A DNA stretch of 64,000 bases from Hormiphora californensis (GCA_020137815.1 CM035354.1:868001-932000), one strand, 5' to 3'; positions 45,001-56,577 are shown, counted from the stretch's first letter. The notes: generated by a model from the letters alone, not told the origin. Translations and numbers: made by a program.

Positions 45001-45541
45001 TTGTCACGTCGCAGACGGTTTGTTATGTTTTAATGGTGCGCGCGCAGATTGCGTTGTATGAAAAGCACACTTTTCAGCACTCAGTAACTAATTTCTTGCC
45101 CACATTGTTACACACACATCCCGCGCAGGAACTGAGATCTTTGCTGGAACATGAACGGTTGAAACGGGAGAGGCTGGAGGCTACAATCGTGGAATTACGA
45201 CAACAGGTGAGTGCTTTATAGGGTCATTCCGGGATTTCACTTCCAGATATTCCATCGGGACGTCGTGGCCAACCAGCGACACCTTATCAACCCTGCCGCG
45301 AACAATGTTCGGAACACAGAAGAGCGCAAGGTGCCCAACATGCTGCTTTTAATTAATTAAGACCACTCCCCAGGTTCAGAAGGTAGCATCCCAGCAACCC
45401 CCCGAAACAGGATCACCTAGCAGCACTCCTGGCTCAGAGGCAGAGAGTACGACCAGTTCAGTTGCTTCCTCAGTGAAACGGAGACCCAAGAAAAAACGGC
45501 CAAAGAAAGCTGCAAGAGGAGTTTTTGTGAAGAATTCTTGA
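39016..45541 (+). CDS. ANKRD42: ANKRD42-like ankyrin-repeat/coiled-coil protein, nine exons
   Basis: Exons: 39016-39144, 39276-39624, 43381-43622, 43710-43797, 44090-44206, 44377-44502, 44750-44883, 45129-45206, 45374-45541. All are GT-AG and in phase. The product is about 475 residues. Residues about 44-300 are ankyrin repeats (TALHKASYYGHLDAVHWLVWH, GWTAAHIAALRGKEQCIEALI, CPVHLAAAHGN, KAIHHAAYNGKLGC, TTLHLAASTGHLHLVKYI, FPLHVAAAKGD, TPAHKAAGHGQVETLKWLI). An acidic stretch (TEDEDEEET) and a coiled coil (LRSLLEHERLKRERLEATIVELRQQ) follow. The end is a basic KRRPKKKRPKKAARGVFVKNS segment. Vertebrate ANKRD42 has the same order and also ends in GVFV plus a few residues. The role is protein binding; vertebrate data link it to signalling. 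Intron 2 (39,625-43,380) is enlarged by a Polinton-like insertion; the frame is unaffected if the intron is removed. Confidence 0.92.
39737..39858. repeat. Tandem copies of the short dispersed repeat, target of the insertion
   Basis: Two units of about 82 bp, each with CCCCCTTGCCTTGCTCGACCC, GTTTCCCTGCACCCCGCA and, after the first, GGAGGGTTAGAACATAACAA. The remainder of the second unit resumes on the far side of the inserted element at 43,340-43,376 (AAAGGAGGGTTAGAACATAACAA). The element therefore landed inside this repeat. Confidence 0.75.
39859..40420 (+). repeat. Left terminal inverted repeat of the Polinton-like element
   Basis: The outer 300 bp is unique sequence that includes a CACGTGACTT motif. 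The inner 200 bp is a set of degenerate GGAAC-rich units (GGGAACGGTGAAAATTACAAAAGAACA, GGAACAACAGCGGAACGACGGCGGAACAG). It pairs with 42,785-43,339, with a few substitutions and small indels near CCCTTTTTCGCC and GTTCCCCCAATATTC. Confidence 0.85.
40535..40650. repeat. Internal GGAAC-rich repeat upstream of ORF 1
   Basis: A diverged direct copy of the inner part of the left terminal repeat (TTCCGGTGACTTTTCATTA, then GGAACGAAATGGAAACAGTG, and GGAACAACACCGGAACAACACC). It ends just before the first TATA box. Confidence 0.7.
40664..40670 (+). promoter_or_regulatory. TATA box of element ORF 1
   Basis: TATAAAA lies 41 bp before the ATG at 40,705, directly downstream of the internal GGAAC repeat. Spacing fits a very short 5' UTR. 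Confidence 0.6.
40705..41058 (+). CDS. Element ORF 1, acidic Ser/Asp-rich protein of 117 residues
   Basis: I do not recognise it. The ATG at 40,705 is chosen because a TATA box precedes it; the frame is open further upstream but without an ATG. Residues 1-16 are basic and Ser-rich, residues 17-45 strongly acidic (ISDPESDSDISQSDSESSD), and residues 45-105 probably helical (LTDREKLLVDAIKESNSLIEIREML). Four Cys (one near CLLHC and the C-terminal CPNC) could bind a metal ion. AATAAA at 41,032-41,037 lies within the last codons and could serve as its polyadenylation signal. It could be a regulatory or packaging protein, but that is a guess. Confidence 0.6.
   Translation: MPRSNTRHESSKKMGLSDISDPESDSDISQSDSESSDRENTYQCLLHCFAFKHDLIDADISKADLTDREKLLVDAIKESNSLIEIREMLNQNPEMFDNITNKLFPETYENKCPNCSN
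41083..41089 (+). promoter_or_regulatory. TATA box of element ORF 2
   Basis: TATATAA lies 34 bp before the ATG at 41,117 and within 30 bp of the ORF 1 stop codon, so ORF 2 appears to have its own start of transcription. Confidence 0.55.
41117..41854 (+). CDS. Element ORF 2, zinc-finger/helical protein of 245 residues
   Basis: Residues 4-25 form one C2H2 finger (CDLC, then His at about 20 and 25). An acidic linker (DEDYPLDDTSADGSDKDSE) follows. Residues 75-245 are Lys-rich and mostly helical, with likely coiled coils (HARKFERLYKTKLTESKQHLSRIRLFEKQ). A segment with TLCTGLKYGVIPLVVFQRKKL separates two helical blocks. The last-named segment is vaguely like small basic proteins associated with Polinton-type elements; that is from memory and unverified. 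No catalytic motif is visible, so it is not a transposase, integrase or polymerase. It may bind the GGAAC repeats of the element ends. The frame is intact, which suggests recent activity or selection. Confidence 0.65.
   Translation: MVACDLCDQSFPFIYQLLEHKDLYHKKPTINEGMDTKELQIDEDYPLDDTSADGSDKDSENPSPILTKVVKKPELNYKELYHVRDQHARKFERLYKTKLTESKQHLSRIRLFEKQLDEFITNFKDSTFNEFSDSIINSKNIADFLELSRLFASKKFVKVSRSNQLLQAIKTLCTGLKYGVIPLVVFQRKKLNEKERKLIKLVDKKSVEDIKKLFLKYSKEFANIFQVVEKTLLLLRDLENESLNV
41965..42150. repeat. Internal GGAAC-rich repeat between ORF 2 and ORF 3, inverted
   Basis: A copy of the inner terminal repeat in the same orientation as the right end (CTGTCGTTCCGCTGTTGTTCC, TTCCGTTGCTGTTCTTTTGTAG, CCCGTCTCGTTCCTTTC). 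It starts about 110 bp after the ORF 2 stop and ends shortly before the third TATA box. Confidence 0.7.
42199..42206 (+). promoter_or_regulatory. TATA box of element ORF 3
   Basis: TATATAAA lies 50 bp before the ATG at 42,249, directly downstream of the internal repeat. Confidence 0.6.
42249..42686 (+). CDS. Element ORF 3, protein of 145 residues
   Basis: The frame is intact, with a good TATA-to-ATG spacing. The sequence is a compact mixed alpha/beta-looking domain: FWELYRKNWSTIRQRTTKG, then KLNVAFGFVMTNKLTGEVKF, FYHPSNNTMVFETAQLI, ARSSRPSTAWKVEAVVCIRF. From memory this pattern (a LNV.FGF segment, a YHPSNN segment and a Trp-Val end) resembles an accessory domain found beside the DNA polymerase of Polinton-type elements of animals; I could not check this. 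If true, the element kept a polymerase-associated domain while lacking the polymerase. No membrane segment or signal peptide. Confidence 0.65.
   Translation: MDAFLDTVPVKFWELYRKNWSTIRQRTTKGKLKDIYHFPLSPTDGIFGKLDKVLENYQNDIKLNVAFGFVMTNKLTGEVKFYHPSNNTMVFETAQLISGREDVKKVKENIEQEDLLEIARSSRPSTAWKVEAVVCIRFDIMKIQF
42785..43339 (-). repeat. Right terminal inverted repeat of the Polinton-like element
   Basis: Reverse complement of 39,859-40,420. It begins about 100 bp after the ORF 3 stop and ends ...CTATACTACT at 43,339, next to the CCCGCA duplication. Confidence 0.85.
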
Positions 45542-46142
45542 CAGAATCTGGGACACTTCTAACTCAATTTGACCACCTTAATTACCATGTTTATATTGTT
45601 TTACCATCAGAGAATAACCGCCTTTCAACTCCAATAATTCCAACAATAATTTAAACACGGTGGTTTGGTATATAAAAATTGAAAAGCATTAAAGGTTTAA
45701 AGAAAGCGTAGAGTAGTAGTCATCAGCATGATATGCGTGTTATTTGCAATGTGGTGCAAAAAAAGAAACGGGCAGGTAACATTCCAAAAAAGGGCACAAG
45801 GTAACAAGCGTTGTCATGGTTACTGCAGGATGCAACAGTCCAAGGACCTCTTTCACACTTAATCTATAAAACTAATTTTAATAAAAGTCACACTCACACA
45901 CGTAGTAAATCCTTTAACAAAGGAAAAAACGGTCCAATTATACCGTTAAACATATTGGGTTGTCACACACAACACTAAATATATCTCTTTTGTGACTTAA
46001 AACATAATGAATATTCAGAGCATTGGCCTGACAATAATGAATTTGAGAGAGGGAAAGTGCTATTTATTCTTGTATTTACACTCTTTTTGTGGGGGGAAAA
46101 GGGGGAAGGATCTCCATATATATATTTTCACACACAATGTTT

Positions 46143-49100
46143 TTAAGGTAGAGAAGGCAGCAATTCCACATAATTACTGGGCATCATGCCAGTCAGACCC
46201 GTCCTTGTATTTGTACCGACCATCCACCCCTCCGCAATGATCTGCCCTTGTGCCACGACGTCCCCCTCCTTAATGGTAACCTCATCAACATCAGCAGCAT
46301 CATAGTCGTACATCGCAACGTACTGAAAACAGGAGGTGTTAGTCGAGGGAATACTGAGAGGTGTTACTGGGGGTGTTAGAGAGAATGGAGTGGGGTGTTA
46401 GTGGGGGTGGGGGTGTTAGATAATAGTCGTATATCGCAACGTACTGAAAACACAGAGAGAAATCATAGGGTACTTACTACTACTACAAGAAGTTCTATAT
46501 ATAGGGTTGGAATGTTGGAGGGGGGGACTGGAGCTGGGCAGTTAATAGAGCGAGTAATCATTTGGAGAGGAAATAATATGCGATCCGTTTCTAGGGAAAA
46601 GAGGCCTCCTTGGGGGGTGGGGATAACCAGCATTGTAATGAATATGATATCGAATGAGAGAAAGAGAAACAGCCTGGGAGAGGGTTGCTGAGAATTAGAC
46701 AGAATAATATTAACGCTAGAGAGATATATGGGAACCTACAATTACAGGGTGTTAAGGTGTGGCACAGCGCTGTAGAGATGGGATTTGGGAAACAGATTCT
46801 CCTCTCTAAAGAATCCCTCTAAAATAACTGTAAAACATGACTCGGAACATAATATAGACATAACAACAGACAACAGACAATAAACATAACAACAAACAGA
46901 CAAGATAACAGACAAGATAAAATTGAATGGGGTGAGCAACTAAAAGCGCTTGTGGCGGGTTGAGTAAGCTGTAAGGGGTTACTCAACAACTTGTGGCTGG
47001 CCGGCAAGTTTGGCGAAGGGCCAGCTGTAAATGCAGCTGAGGTGTACACTTACTCATTCTTCCGCCGGGGGATTATCCGCCTATTTAATTACTTAATTAG
47101 TCAAATAATTAACGTATAGAGTGTCATGGTTATATGGACAATAATTAGTTAATTAATTTGCTATCCCTACTTACATTAGCATCCCCATTTGTAGCAGCAG
47201 GAGTCTCCTCCGCAGCTGGTTCATCTGCCTCGGGCTCAGTAGTAGGGACTGGTTCAGGGGCGGGGTCCTCAGCGGCAGGTTCAACTGGTGGAGCATCTTC
47301 CTCCGGGGCAGGGGGAGCAGGGGGCAGTTCATCAGCTCCATCCTCCTCCTGAGAGGGGGGGGGGGTAGTTAGGGAGCTGGGATATAGTTAGGGAGACTGG
47401 AAAGGGGGGGGGGGGTAATTGAAGGAGAGTTGAATTAAAAGGGGGAGAGTTGAAGGAGATGTGAGGACAGCAATGAGCAAATGGATATATTTGGTAGCGC
47501 ATTTGAGCAAGCTAATTCTTGTAATTTTATGATATATGGTAGACAAAGTGTATTTGAATGAGAGGGGGAGGTATTAGCACTGATTATATCTTTAGTTTGC
47601 TACTTCAATGAGAGAGGTATATTAGCACTGATTTAGTTTGCTACTAGCATGTTTTACCAATGGCGGCATTTGGGATGGATCCTGAAAACCTCGTGCTAAC
47701 TGCTGCACCTAATATTTAGTGTTTAGTAGTGTTTAGGTTTAGGCACCTAATGTTTAGTGTTTAGGTGGGTGCGGTATATCTGTATCAATCTCAAAGGGGG
47801 GTTGAGCGGTAAAGGAATCACATCACATTCCTGGCACTCCCGTGCTCGGAGCACACAGCAGTATAGGAGACGAGCTTTACCCCTCAACCACCCTTTGATA
47901 TACATGTATATCTTATTTTATAGCCGGATTAAAAAGTTGCTATAAACACCTCAGCTCATACTAAACACAGTTTGCCCCTCTCTCCCTACCTTTGAAAGTG
48001 GTTTGTCTCCTTCATCAGTAGGTGCAGGGGGCTGCACAACCTCCTCTTCAGCTTCCTCTACAGGGGGTTCTGGGGCTGCAGGTTCAGGTTCAGGTATGAC
48101 AGGTTCTGGTGCCTGTACTGGTTCTTCTTGTTGTACTGGCTGCACTTCCTCAGCTGGCCCTTCTCCTAGGAAAGGGGGAGTTTGAGTTGAACCTGTCTCA
48201 CCGGATTAGAAAAATGTGTGAGATAGTGAGTCTAGTACTGAGTTGTAGCTCGTATTATAGCGGTAAATTAATTAATTAATTAATTAACTAACTAATTAGG
48301 ACCAGTTTAAACTGTAGTATTAATTTGGAGCAGGTGGTTCAGCTATTATAGCACCAGCTACTCATTCGTAAGGCGTGGTTTCACATTGAAAAATAGCTAA
48401 GATTAAGACAATTGTATGAATATCTCTACAGCTACTCAGGAACGTCACAAATGATAGATTGAAAATGAATATTGAGCAGTGAACAGATGCAGGGGTGTGG
48501 TGAATTTAACTAGCTGGGTAGCAGATCTCTCACCGTTAACTGTCTCTCCATTACTATCAGTAAAATATCCTACACAAATAATTAGGATACATTTGACTTC
48601 CTTATTGGTGAAATATCGTCCCGCGAAATGAAGGGACGCGAACATTTGATTACAACCGCTCAGTGCGCGCGGTGTTATCTGTTAGAAGTGCACCGCGCGT
48701 TACCACTTACCCGGGGATGAAAAGTAGGGTCGAGCGAGGGGAGTCGAGGCCGGGTTCGTCCTATCTTTTCCGTGATACTTGATCTGTGACACCTGATCTT
48801 GAGTCTTCCTGGCTCTCACACTATCCGGATCATCAGTCACACTCATCTTAGTGCCCTTTACAGAGGTATGATAGTCCTTGTGATACGTGATCTGAGGGTC
48901 GGAGAGAGGTTAGACTTAGGTTAGACTTAGGTTAGACTTAGAGATGTGTCGAGACCGGCAATGATTAGAGCTCAACACAGGAAAGTTTAGTCCGGAATCA
49001 CATAGTGCTGAATTTAAAGGTTGGCTGCACGGCATATAATTGACAGGGGAAGGGGGAACCTAATTTGGCACCAAAAAGGGACTTACCAAACTGATATTTT

Positions 49101-49964
49101 TGGTTTGCTGCTGAAGTCTCAAGTTCTCTGGTGTATCAGCTACTTGTGTATGCTTCTGGGATGGGTAATGCCTGAAAAAGGGAAATTATAAAATTAGAAC
49201 TCTCTCCCCTGGCCTTATCACTTATCACACAGACCCGGCCCTGTCACACAACTTATCGCGTCACACCGCTTAGTGGGCATGACGCGATAAGAGGGAGAGC
49301 TGTTACAATGCTCTTAGCAGAGGGATTGTAAAGCATGTACACTTGTTCTAAAAGGGGTCTCAGACAGCCCAAAGTTATCGAGATGAATACATTCTTTGAG
49401 GATTGAATCTTGGTACAATTCTGAATTGCCGCGACAAACAAGATTTTAGAACCTTAAAATATCCCCCTCCCCCGGCCCTTCCGGGTCTATTTTAATTTTG
49501 GGTACGTGGTGCAACGTGTAAAACACTGCTGCTGCTGCAGAGGGGGTGAGAGTAATGAGTGGTGCAACTAAAACAATGGGACACAGAAAATGATCATCCC
49601 TTTTCTTGTTTCTCTCAGCAGCGATCGGAGTATTATACACCCAGAGAGGTGTAGAGGGGGGACGTGAGGAAGAAATCGAGATCGGGGTATTATACACCCA
49701 GAGAGGTGTTATGTAGAGGAGGGACGTGAAGAAGAAATCGAGAGCGAAAAATGGGTCATTTGGAGAGCAGGGGTGCAGAGAGACAGAAAGACGTAAAGAT
49801 TAAAGACAGAAAGACGTAAAGATTAAAATAGAGTGAGAGTGAGAGAGAGATGGTCTTTCTCCCATTCTCAGAGACCCCGGAAACGATTTGGACTCCAACT
49901 TATCGTTCGTCTGTCGATCATGATAGGCGATAGGGACAAAGGAAGAGGGTTAAAAAGAGAGTTT

Positions 49965-50062
<98 letters not shown>

Positions 50063-51045
50063 AAAGTAACTGTGTCCTAGAATCGTTAGCCATCCCCCAC
50101 TTGACACCGGGCATTGTGGAAAATAAAACAGAGAACACATTGTCTGGCATATTATACATTTGCGATCTCAAGTTCTCATTTTCACTCTTTGACTGTTCTC
50201 ACTCTTTCACACTCTTTCACTCTCTCTCTCTCCCTCTTTCTCTTTCTCTTTCTCGCTCTTTTTCTCTCTCTCAAAAGGAAGTGGCTTTGGTTGGCGAGCA
50301 AAAACGCTCCGGTTCATAGGCCAACCGACAGCAATCAAATTATGTACACATCACTAAGTGGAAATGTCACATTTTTGGAAGTGAGTGCTGAGTTCTAAGA
50401 AATTAAAAATCAACACTTTATTTATGAGAAAAGGGATCACTGCAAATGAAAAGATTTGCGACAACTGTGATCTGATTTAAGTGAAAATGAGAAGCTCAGT
50501 GCTAAATGCTAAGGGACCAAGTTACCAATTTGCCAAGCTAGACTGCCATTCGCGTGCCCCGCACGCGAATGACATTTGACCTTTTTTTATAAAATAAAAT
50601 AAAATAAAAAAGGGGTTGAACAAAACTAGTTACCAATATGCATGAAATCCTATTAATAAAGATTTTGGCCATGTGCCCAACTCACGTGTTGCAATAAGGT
50701 ATCTTGTTGAATCCTTTGTAACTTTTCAATGTTAGTGTACAACTGCAGGTCTCACACTTGAAACATCCCTTGTGCCAATTCTAAAATGTGATAGGGTTAC
50801 AAGGGGCTACATAAATCATACCTTTCACTGCTTGATTAGGCATTAGGATCGCGGAATAAATTATAGAACACATTATAGCTTTCAAATATTTCAGTTTAAA
50901 ATTGCTGAAATCCACACCACTAAGTACTGCAGCAGCAAGGTCAGGGGCACATGTAGTCCAGGACGTGTGTAGTTACCTTATCTAGAACGTTGAGCTTCTC
51001 TACCGGGTAGACGGTCTTGCTGCATTTCGCACACGCCGGATTCAT
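46143..51045 (-). CDS. LASP1: LASP1-like LIM and SH3 domain protein, eight exons
   Basis: Exons, in coding order: 51045-50977, 50780-50686, 49171-49087, 48891-48711, 48569-48534, 48165-47990, 47348-47175, 46322-46143. All are GT-AG and in phase. The product is about 331 residues. It starts [17 protein letters not shown], and the LIM domain (residues 1-57) has its zinc ligands in CAKC, HKGC, CETC and PYC. Nebulin-like repeats follow ([41 protein letters not shown]), as in LASP1 and LIM-nebulette. A Pro/Glu-rich linker (about 150-272; [16 protein letters not shown]) replaces the vertebrate Ser/Gln-rich linker. The SH3 domain (272-331) reads [21 protein letters not shown] to [11 protein letters not shown]. 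The family binds F-actin through the repeats and proline-rich partners through SH3, at focal adhesions and membrane ruffles. Exon 5 has only 36 bases and could be alternatively spliced without changing frame. Confidence 0.94.
46423..46453. repeat. Duplicate of the SH3 exon acceptor edge
   Basis: This 31-base stretch in intron 7 repeats, with one or two changes, the first bases and acceptor of the SH3 exon at 46,302-46,331 (shared core TATCGCAACGTACTGAAAAC or TACATCGCAACGTACTG). It is a remnant of a local duplication and could act as a decoy acceptor. Confidence 0.6.
49620..49745. repeat. Two-unit tandem duplication in LASP1 intron 2
   Basis: Units of about 60 bp share TATTATACACCCAGAGAGGTG and GGACGTGA(G/A)GAAGAAATCGAGA. 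Confidence 0.75.
49968..50066. repeat. (GA)n microsatellite in LASP1 intron 2
   Basis: GA on the plus strand, followed at 50,219-50,273 by a CT-rich stretch; the two could pair in the pre-mRNA. Confidence 0.9.
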
Positions 51046-51563
51046 TGCTAAATAGATGTTTAGTTATACAACGGATGGTTTTATAGTGGAAACAATGTAA
51101 GGAGTGTGGGATCATCTCAGTGATAAGAATGTAAGGAGTGTGGGATCATCTCAGTGATAAGAATGTAAGGAGTGTGGGATGTTTAGTCATGCTCTCAAAA
51201 TGTGTGAATATAATTTACAGGGATCTCCCTTCATTTCCGCCCGAATTTACTATATCTGACGAGATGTACATAAATTAGTGACGCACAACAGGCGAAGTTG
51301 TTGCACTGAGAAAACGGTCAATGATATACAACTAAACTAAACACAATTGGGAGAAATAACAAAACAACACTACAGATCAAATGAGGATATTATTACAAAG
51401 ATATATGGGTTTATGGATGACGCAACTTGCCTAATATCAACTACAACAAGTATTCAGATGACGAGATTCTTTAAAGCCGCTCCCAAAGTAGCAGTACAGT
51501 GCCGAGTTGTGATGTAATAGAGGTGATGAGCAGAATAGGAACGATTCGATAGCGACAGAGAGA

Positions 51564-51629
<66 letters not shown>

Positions 51630-51745
51630 AGAGAAAAAGAAGGAGTAGAGATATTAGAGGGAGAAAGATAGATAAATAATTCATGGAATAATAAATGAGC
51701 CTGAGAAAAGGGAATCGTGTTTTAGGAAGACCTGTGTAACATAAA

Positions 51746-51799
<54 letters not shown>

Positions 51800-53210
51800 A
51801 TAAGTCCGGTGGAGAACGCTTCTAGGATTACAAATCATATTTTCGAGACACTCTTCGAGAAAGATAGGGAAATAAATATGGAGAGAGAGTGAGGTTATCT
51901 CTACAATGGCTAGACGCCATTTACATGGTTCATGAGACGGTTCACGGTAACATGATCGCCACTCAGTTCACGTCATCTGGGATATTTTACCCCTTCGTCA
52001 TCCCAGTCACGCACATAGGTGTATCTATCTATCTCTCTCGCTATAATTGTCACTCTGTCAAATTGACAGTTTCGATTATAGGAGCAATCCGGATCGCACC
52101 CTTGTCCAGCCAGATAGAGGTGTTGGTTTCTCCTAGTCTTGGACTAGCTCTCTTGACAGTACTAACAAGACAATCTACAAACCGAGAACGAGTGCTTGAG
52201 GAGTGAGAACTGACCCCGTCGACGACAGACACTATGACCGATTTTCAGTCCCTCGGGGCGTGCTCTTATTACCCTTTCTATTGCATCCCCTGCATGTTTA
52301 AATCTTGACACTGTGCGAAGGACAGAGTCTCGCTAGATTTATACTTTTTTAGGCTTCACGTGCTTCCTACACACGTATCCGTGTCGGTCAACTCAGACTG
52401 TCTGTCTGATGTGATCGTGATCACTGGTCGGCATCCCGTCCTACTCCCCAGGATGTAGGGATCTAGAACCAGCCAAAATCCCTTCCATAGTTCTGCCCCT
52501 CTTCCCGATCTCACACTGAAAACTTACACTTTTCAAAATCCCTTTATATCTGAAGTGTTGACAATATGGTGGTACTGAGCACCTGCGTCTCCTTCGGGTC
52601 TTTCATATAAATATTATAATAACACGGTGCCGACAGTAGCTGGCTGCTTAGTGGCTATACCGTAATCCTCCCAAACCAAACCAAACCAAACCAGAGAGAG
52701 ATAAAGTATAACGATAGTGAGAAATAGAGATGGCACGCGAAATCGTAACAACTTTGTGAGCCTTGAAGTCAACTTCTACAATCTCCGGAGTCCAGAGTGC
52801 AAGATATATCCCATGGATAGAGAAATAGCCACGTGGATGTGGAAAAAAAGTAAAATAGAGTAATTCATTACTTCATAATTCATTGATCTGTTAGATGTAT
52901 GTCCCTAATTTGGTTACAGATAACACAGTATACAGTATACACAGTATACATTGTATACACAGTATACACTATACAGCCCACAGTACAGCAGGTATACCTT
53001 GCCTTCAGAAGGGTGCAACATACAGCAGACAGTCTATAATGATGATAATGTACATGTAGACCCGGCTAGAGGCCAGAGGGACCTTCATAACCATGGGTTA
53101 GGAAAAGAAGAGCTAGCAAAGCTAAAGATAGAAGATGTTAGAGATAACAGAGGGAGAGAGAGCTGAGAGAGAGAGAGCTAGAGCTGAGTGAGAGAGAGAG
53201 CTGAGAGAGA

Positions 53211-53276
<66 letters not shown>

Positions 53277-54062
53277 GAGAGAGAGAGGGAGAGAGAGAGA
53301 GAGAGAGAGAGATAGAGACAGTGATAGAGAGATAGAGACAGAGGGTGTGTGTAATAATGGGTGCTTGACACTGCACGCACACACGATCCTGGCTCTCCCT
53401 CCCCTCTACATCGTACCCATGACCTTCGCTCTCCCTCCACTACTCCCTTTTCTCTCTCTCTCTCTCTCTCCTTCCCTTTTTATATATCTCTCTCTCTATC
53501 TAAGTGCACATGTTTAATGATGGCCAGAAGGCTCTCTCTTCATTTCCAGCTCCCGACCCAGGATCCAGAGATAGTACGACATTAATATACATTTTGGAGA
53601 CTGATCGGTCTACCATTATTATAAAGCAGTATCTTACTACCAAATCTCCGAGATAGAGTAGAGTAGGATACTGAGCATACCGAAAGGCAATTGTCACCAT
53701 AGGAGTCCTAAGGTAAGTAGCATTTTCATTTCTCGTGATTCTTTGCATTAAAATTGAGACATGGCTGGTAAGATAGATTTAATGAAAGGCTCGGAGCAAA
53801 CAAAGAGACTCGATTCTTCTTCTCTAGTGGAGGGATGTTAATACCAAATAAGGAGCGAACGATCCATCTCAAACATCCATGTCTGAATCCCATCAGAGAA
53901 TGGCATATTATATTGACTTGTAGGGCTGTAAAAAGGAAGAAATTAAAAGAATATAAGACACACCCTGAAAGAGTGGAATTACAATCACTCCCCTCATGAT
54001 GACAAGCCAAACATATTATATTCAAAGAAATCATACGGATAGTAGGAATGGAGAGAATGAAT

Positions 54063-54130
<68 letters not shown>

Positions 54131-54313
54131 AAGAGTAATGGATAGTCATTCCATGAATTTGTCTAATTCACAGTAACACATGCTCATTTGACAATTCAGT
54201 ATACATGCAGATAGTTCATAGTAGGTCGGTCACAGCTGATGGTATAACATGAGAGAGGGTACAGACTATAACTACTGCACGATGAACGAGAGTCAATACT
54301 GTAACTGATTAAT

Positions 54314-54407
<94 letters not shown>

Positions 54408-54456
54408 TAAAGAGGGATAGATAGAGAGAGATAGATAGAGAGGGATAGATAGAGAA

Positions 54457-54490
<34 letters not shown>

Positions 54491-55437
54491 GTAGAGAAAG
54501 TGATAAATATTGGTTTGACGAGATGCAGCCCTCTACTATAACTACAAATTGCCCCCAGTTAGGTCATGAAGTGAGCTAAACTGATAACTGTGACAGAAAG
54601 CACTGTTCAAGAAACAAGGAATGTTCGGGTTGAGGTGAGTAAGAAAATTGTAGGCTTCCCCTTGTTACACGCTCAAATTCTTCCCTTCCTTATGTATCAC
54701 TAACATATGCCAGGAGAGAGAGAAAATATATGTGGATATTTTAAACGTCCCGTGACAGCCTGCTACTACTCATAGTACGGGATGGAGAGAATATTATAAC
54801 GAGAATTAGTTAATAATGTTAGCACTTTATTTGGTATTTAAATTATCAAGGAAGAGCTGGATTGATAAAATAATTAATGAGATCTGGATTGATAAATATG
54901 AGATCTGTTTAGTGCTAGAGTGTGATGAGTAGGGATTAGGGAACCTTGAGCTGTCCACTGATAGAAAGAACATTGGTAATGAAAATACTCCCCCAAGAAA
55001 GCGCCCCAGTGGGCACGAGCTCTCGGAATACAACAAAAATGGATGACTTCGTAACGAAGAAAGAAAGGGGAGTGAGAGCAAGAGTGAGAGCAAGACCGGT
55101 AGAGAGAGTTCAAAAGAAAAACGGGCGAGAGGAAAAGAGTCTTCTATAGAGGTCAGTGCTCCAGTGACATACGGAGATAGGGTGAGTAGAAGATAGAGAG
55201 AGAGAAAGATAGAGAACTAGAGAAAGATAGACAGAGAGAGAGAGAGAGAACAGAGAAATAGAGAAAGATAGAAAGATAGAGTAATTAGGGGGACGAAGGT
55301 TGTATGTTTGGATGGCTCATGATTATTCACAGTGCTCAGTACAGCTGTTAAACAGAAGCACGAAGGGCGGCGGCAATCTTTGTTAGAGAGATATAGTGTT
55401 GGGAAAGACAGGTTTAGTAAGGTGATAAGCCAGGAAC
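51046..55437. other. Upstream of LASP1, no gene recognised; microsatellites
   Basis: A tandem GTAAGGAGTGTGGGATCATC repeat (51,095-51,182) lies just upstream of the LASP1 ATG. (GA)n tracts lie at 51,560-51,632, 51,748-51,797, 53,145-53,345, 54,066-54,120 and 54,318-54,488. GTATAC repeats lie at 52,927-52,975. No conserved frame was found on either strand. Confidence 0.55.
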
Positions 55438-56383
55438 ACCACAAAAAAATTTGTTACAAAGGAATTCCACCTCAAATGTACTCCTAAGGGTCCCCTCTAT
55501 CGATTCCAACCAATGCTCATATTTGCTCAGGGGTGCTAAGGCCTCATTTCCGGGTGGGCGTGGTACCTGTATTTTCAGCCTGAGGCCAAAACCATAAGTA
55601 CCCTTAAAATAGGAGTAGAGATAAAATCGAGGGCACTAGAGTGATCAGCGTCCTCGCATTAGTGGGGGTAGGTGCCGGAATTAAGTCTCTATCTCAACTG
55701 GTTAATGAGATAATTGGATAATTAGGTTTGCGCACAACCGTTTTTTGGCTATATGGCTATAGCCACTTAGGAATGGTTTAGAGACTTATCATTGGTGCCA
55801 TTTTGTAGGCAAAACGAAGTTATGGGGGGTCGACGTCGGACTTTTAAGCTCTATCTTCAACCGTTTAGCCGTTATTTGGCTTTTAAGATTCTCCAAATGA
55901 GCAAAATACGGTAAAAACCCTGATTTTTAACACCGTTAAAGCCAAATAACGGCTAAACGGTTGAAGATAGAGCTTAAAAGTCCGACGTCGACCCCCCATA
56001 ACTTCGTTTTGCCTACAAAATGGCACCAATGAAAAGTCTCTAAACCATTCCTAAGTGGCTATAGCCATATAGCCAAAAAACGGTTATGCGCAAACCTAAT
56101 TATCCAATTATCTAATTAACCAGTTGAGATAGAGACTTAATTCCGGCACCTACCCCCACTAATGCGAGGACGCTGATCACTCTAGTGCCCTCGATTTTAT
56201 CTCTACTCCTATTTTAAGGGTACTTATGGTTTTGGCCTCAGGCTGAAAATACAGGTACCACGCCCACCCGGAAATGAGGCCTTAGCACCCCTGAGCAAAT
56301 ATGAGCATTGGTTGGAATCGATAGAGGGGACCCTTAGGAGTACATTTGAGGTGGAATTCCTTTGTAACAAATTTTTTTGTGGT
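55438..56383. mobile_element. 946-bp hairpin element
   Basis: Arms 55,438-55,883 and 55,938-56,383 (446 bp each) are exactly symmetrical about a 54-base loop, with very few mismatches (for example near GCGCACAACCG). The ends read ACCACAAAAAAATTTG. I find no convincing target duplication, so the superfamily is open. TTAAGGGTACTTATGG-type sequence within the arms recalls the end of the hairpin in the SAC1 gene. No protein is encoded. Confidence 0.8.
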
Positions 56384-56487
56384 TGAGGCTAAAATTTTCG
56401 TTAAATCACCTTATTAGTTGAGTAAGAGATACAAAACGGTTCCCTAACGGGAGAAAAACTGGGTAAAGAACCTTGGGGCTTGGGGTG

Positions 56488-56500
56488 AGGGAGAGAGAGA

Positions 56501-56577
<77 letters not shown>

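Noticed and set aside
48718-48740. GGGTCGAGC motif inside LASP1 exon 4 as an exonised dispersed repeat
   Set aside because: Only about nine to ten bases match; too short to separate from chance.
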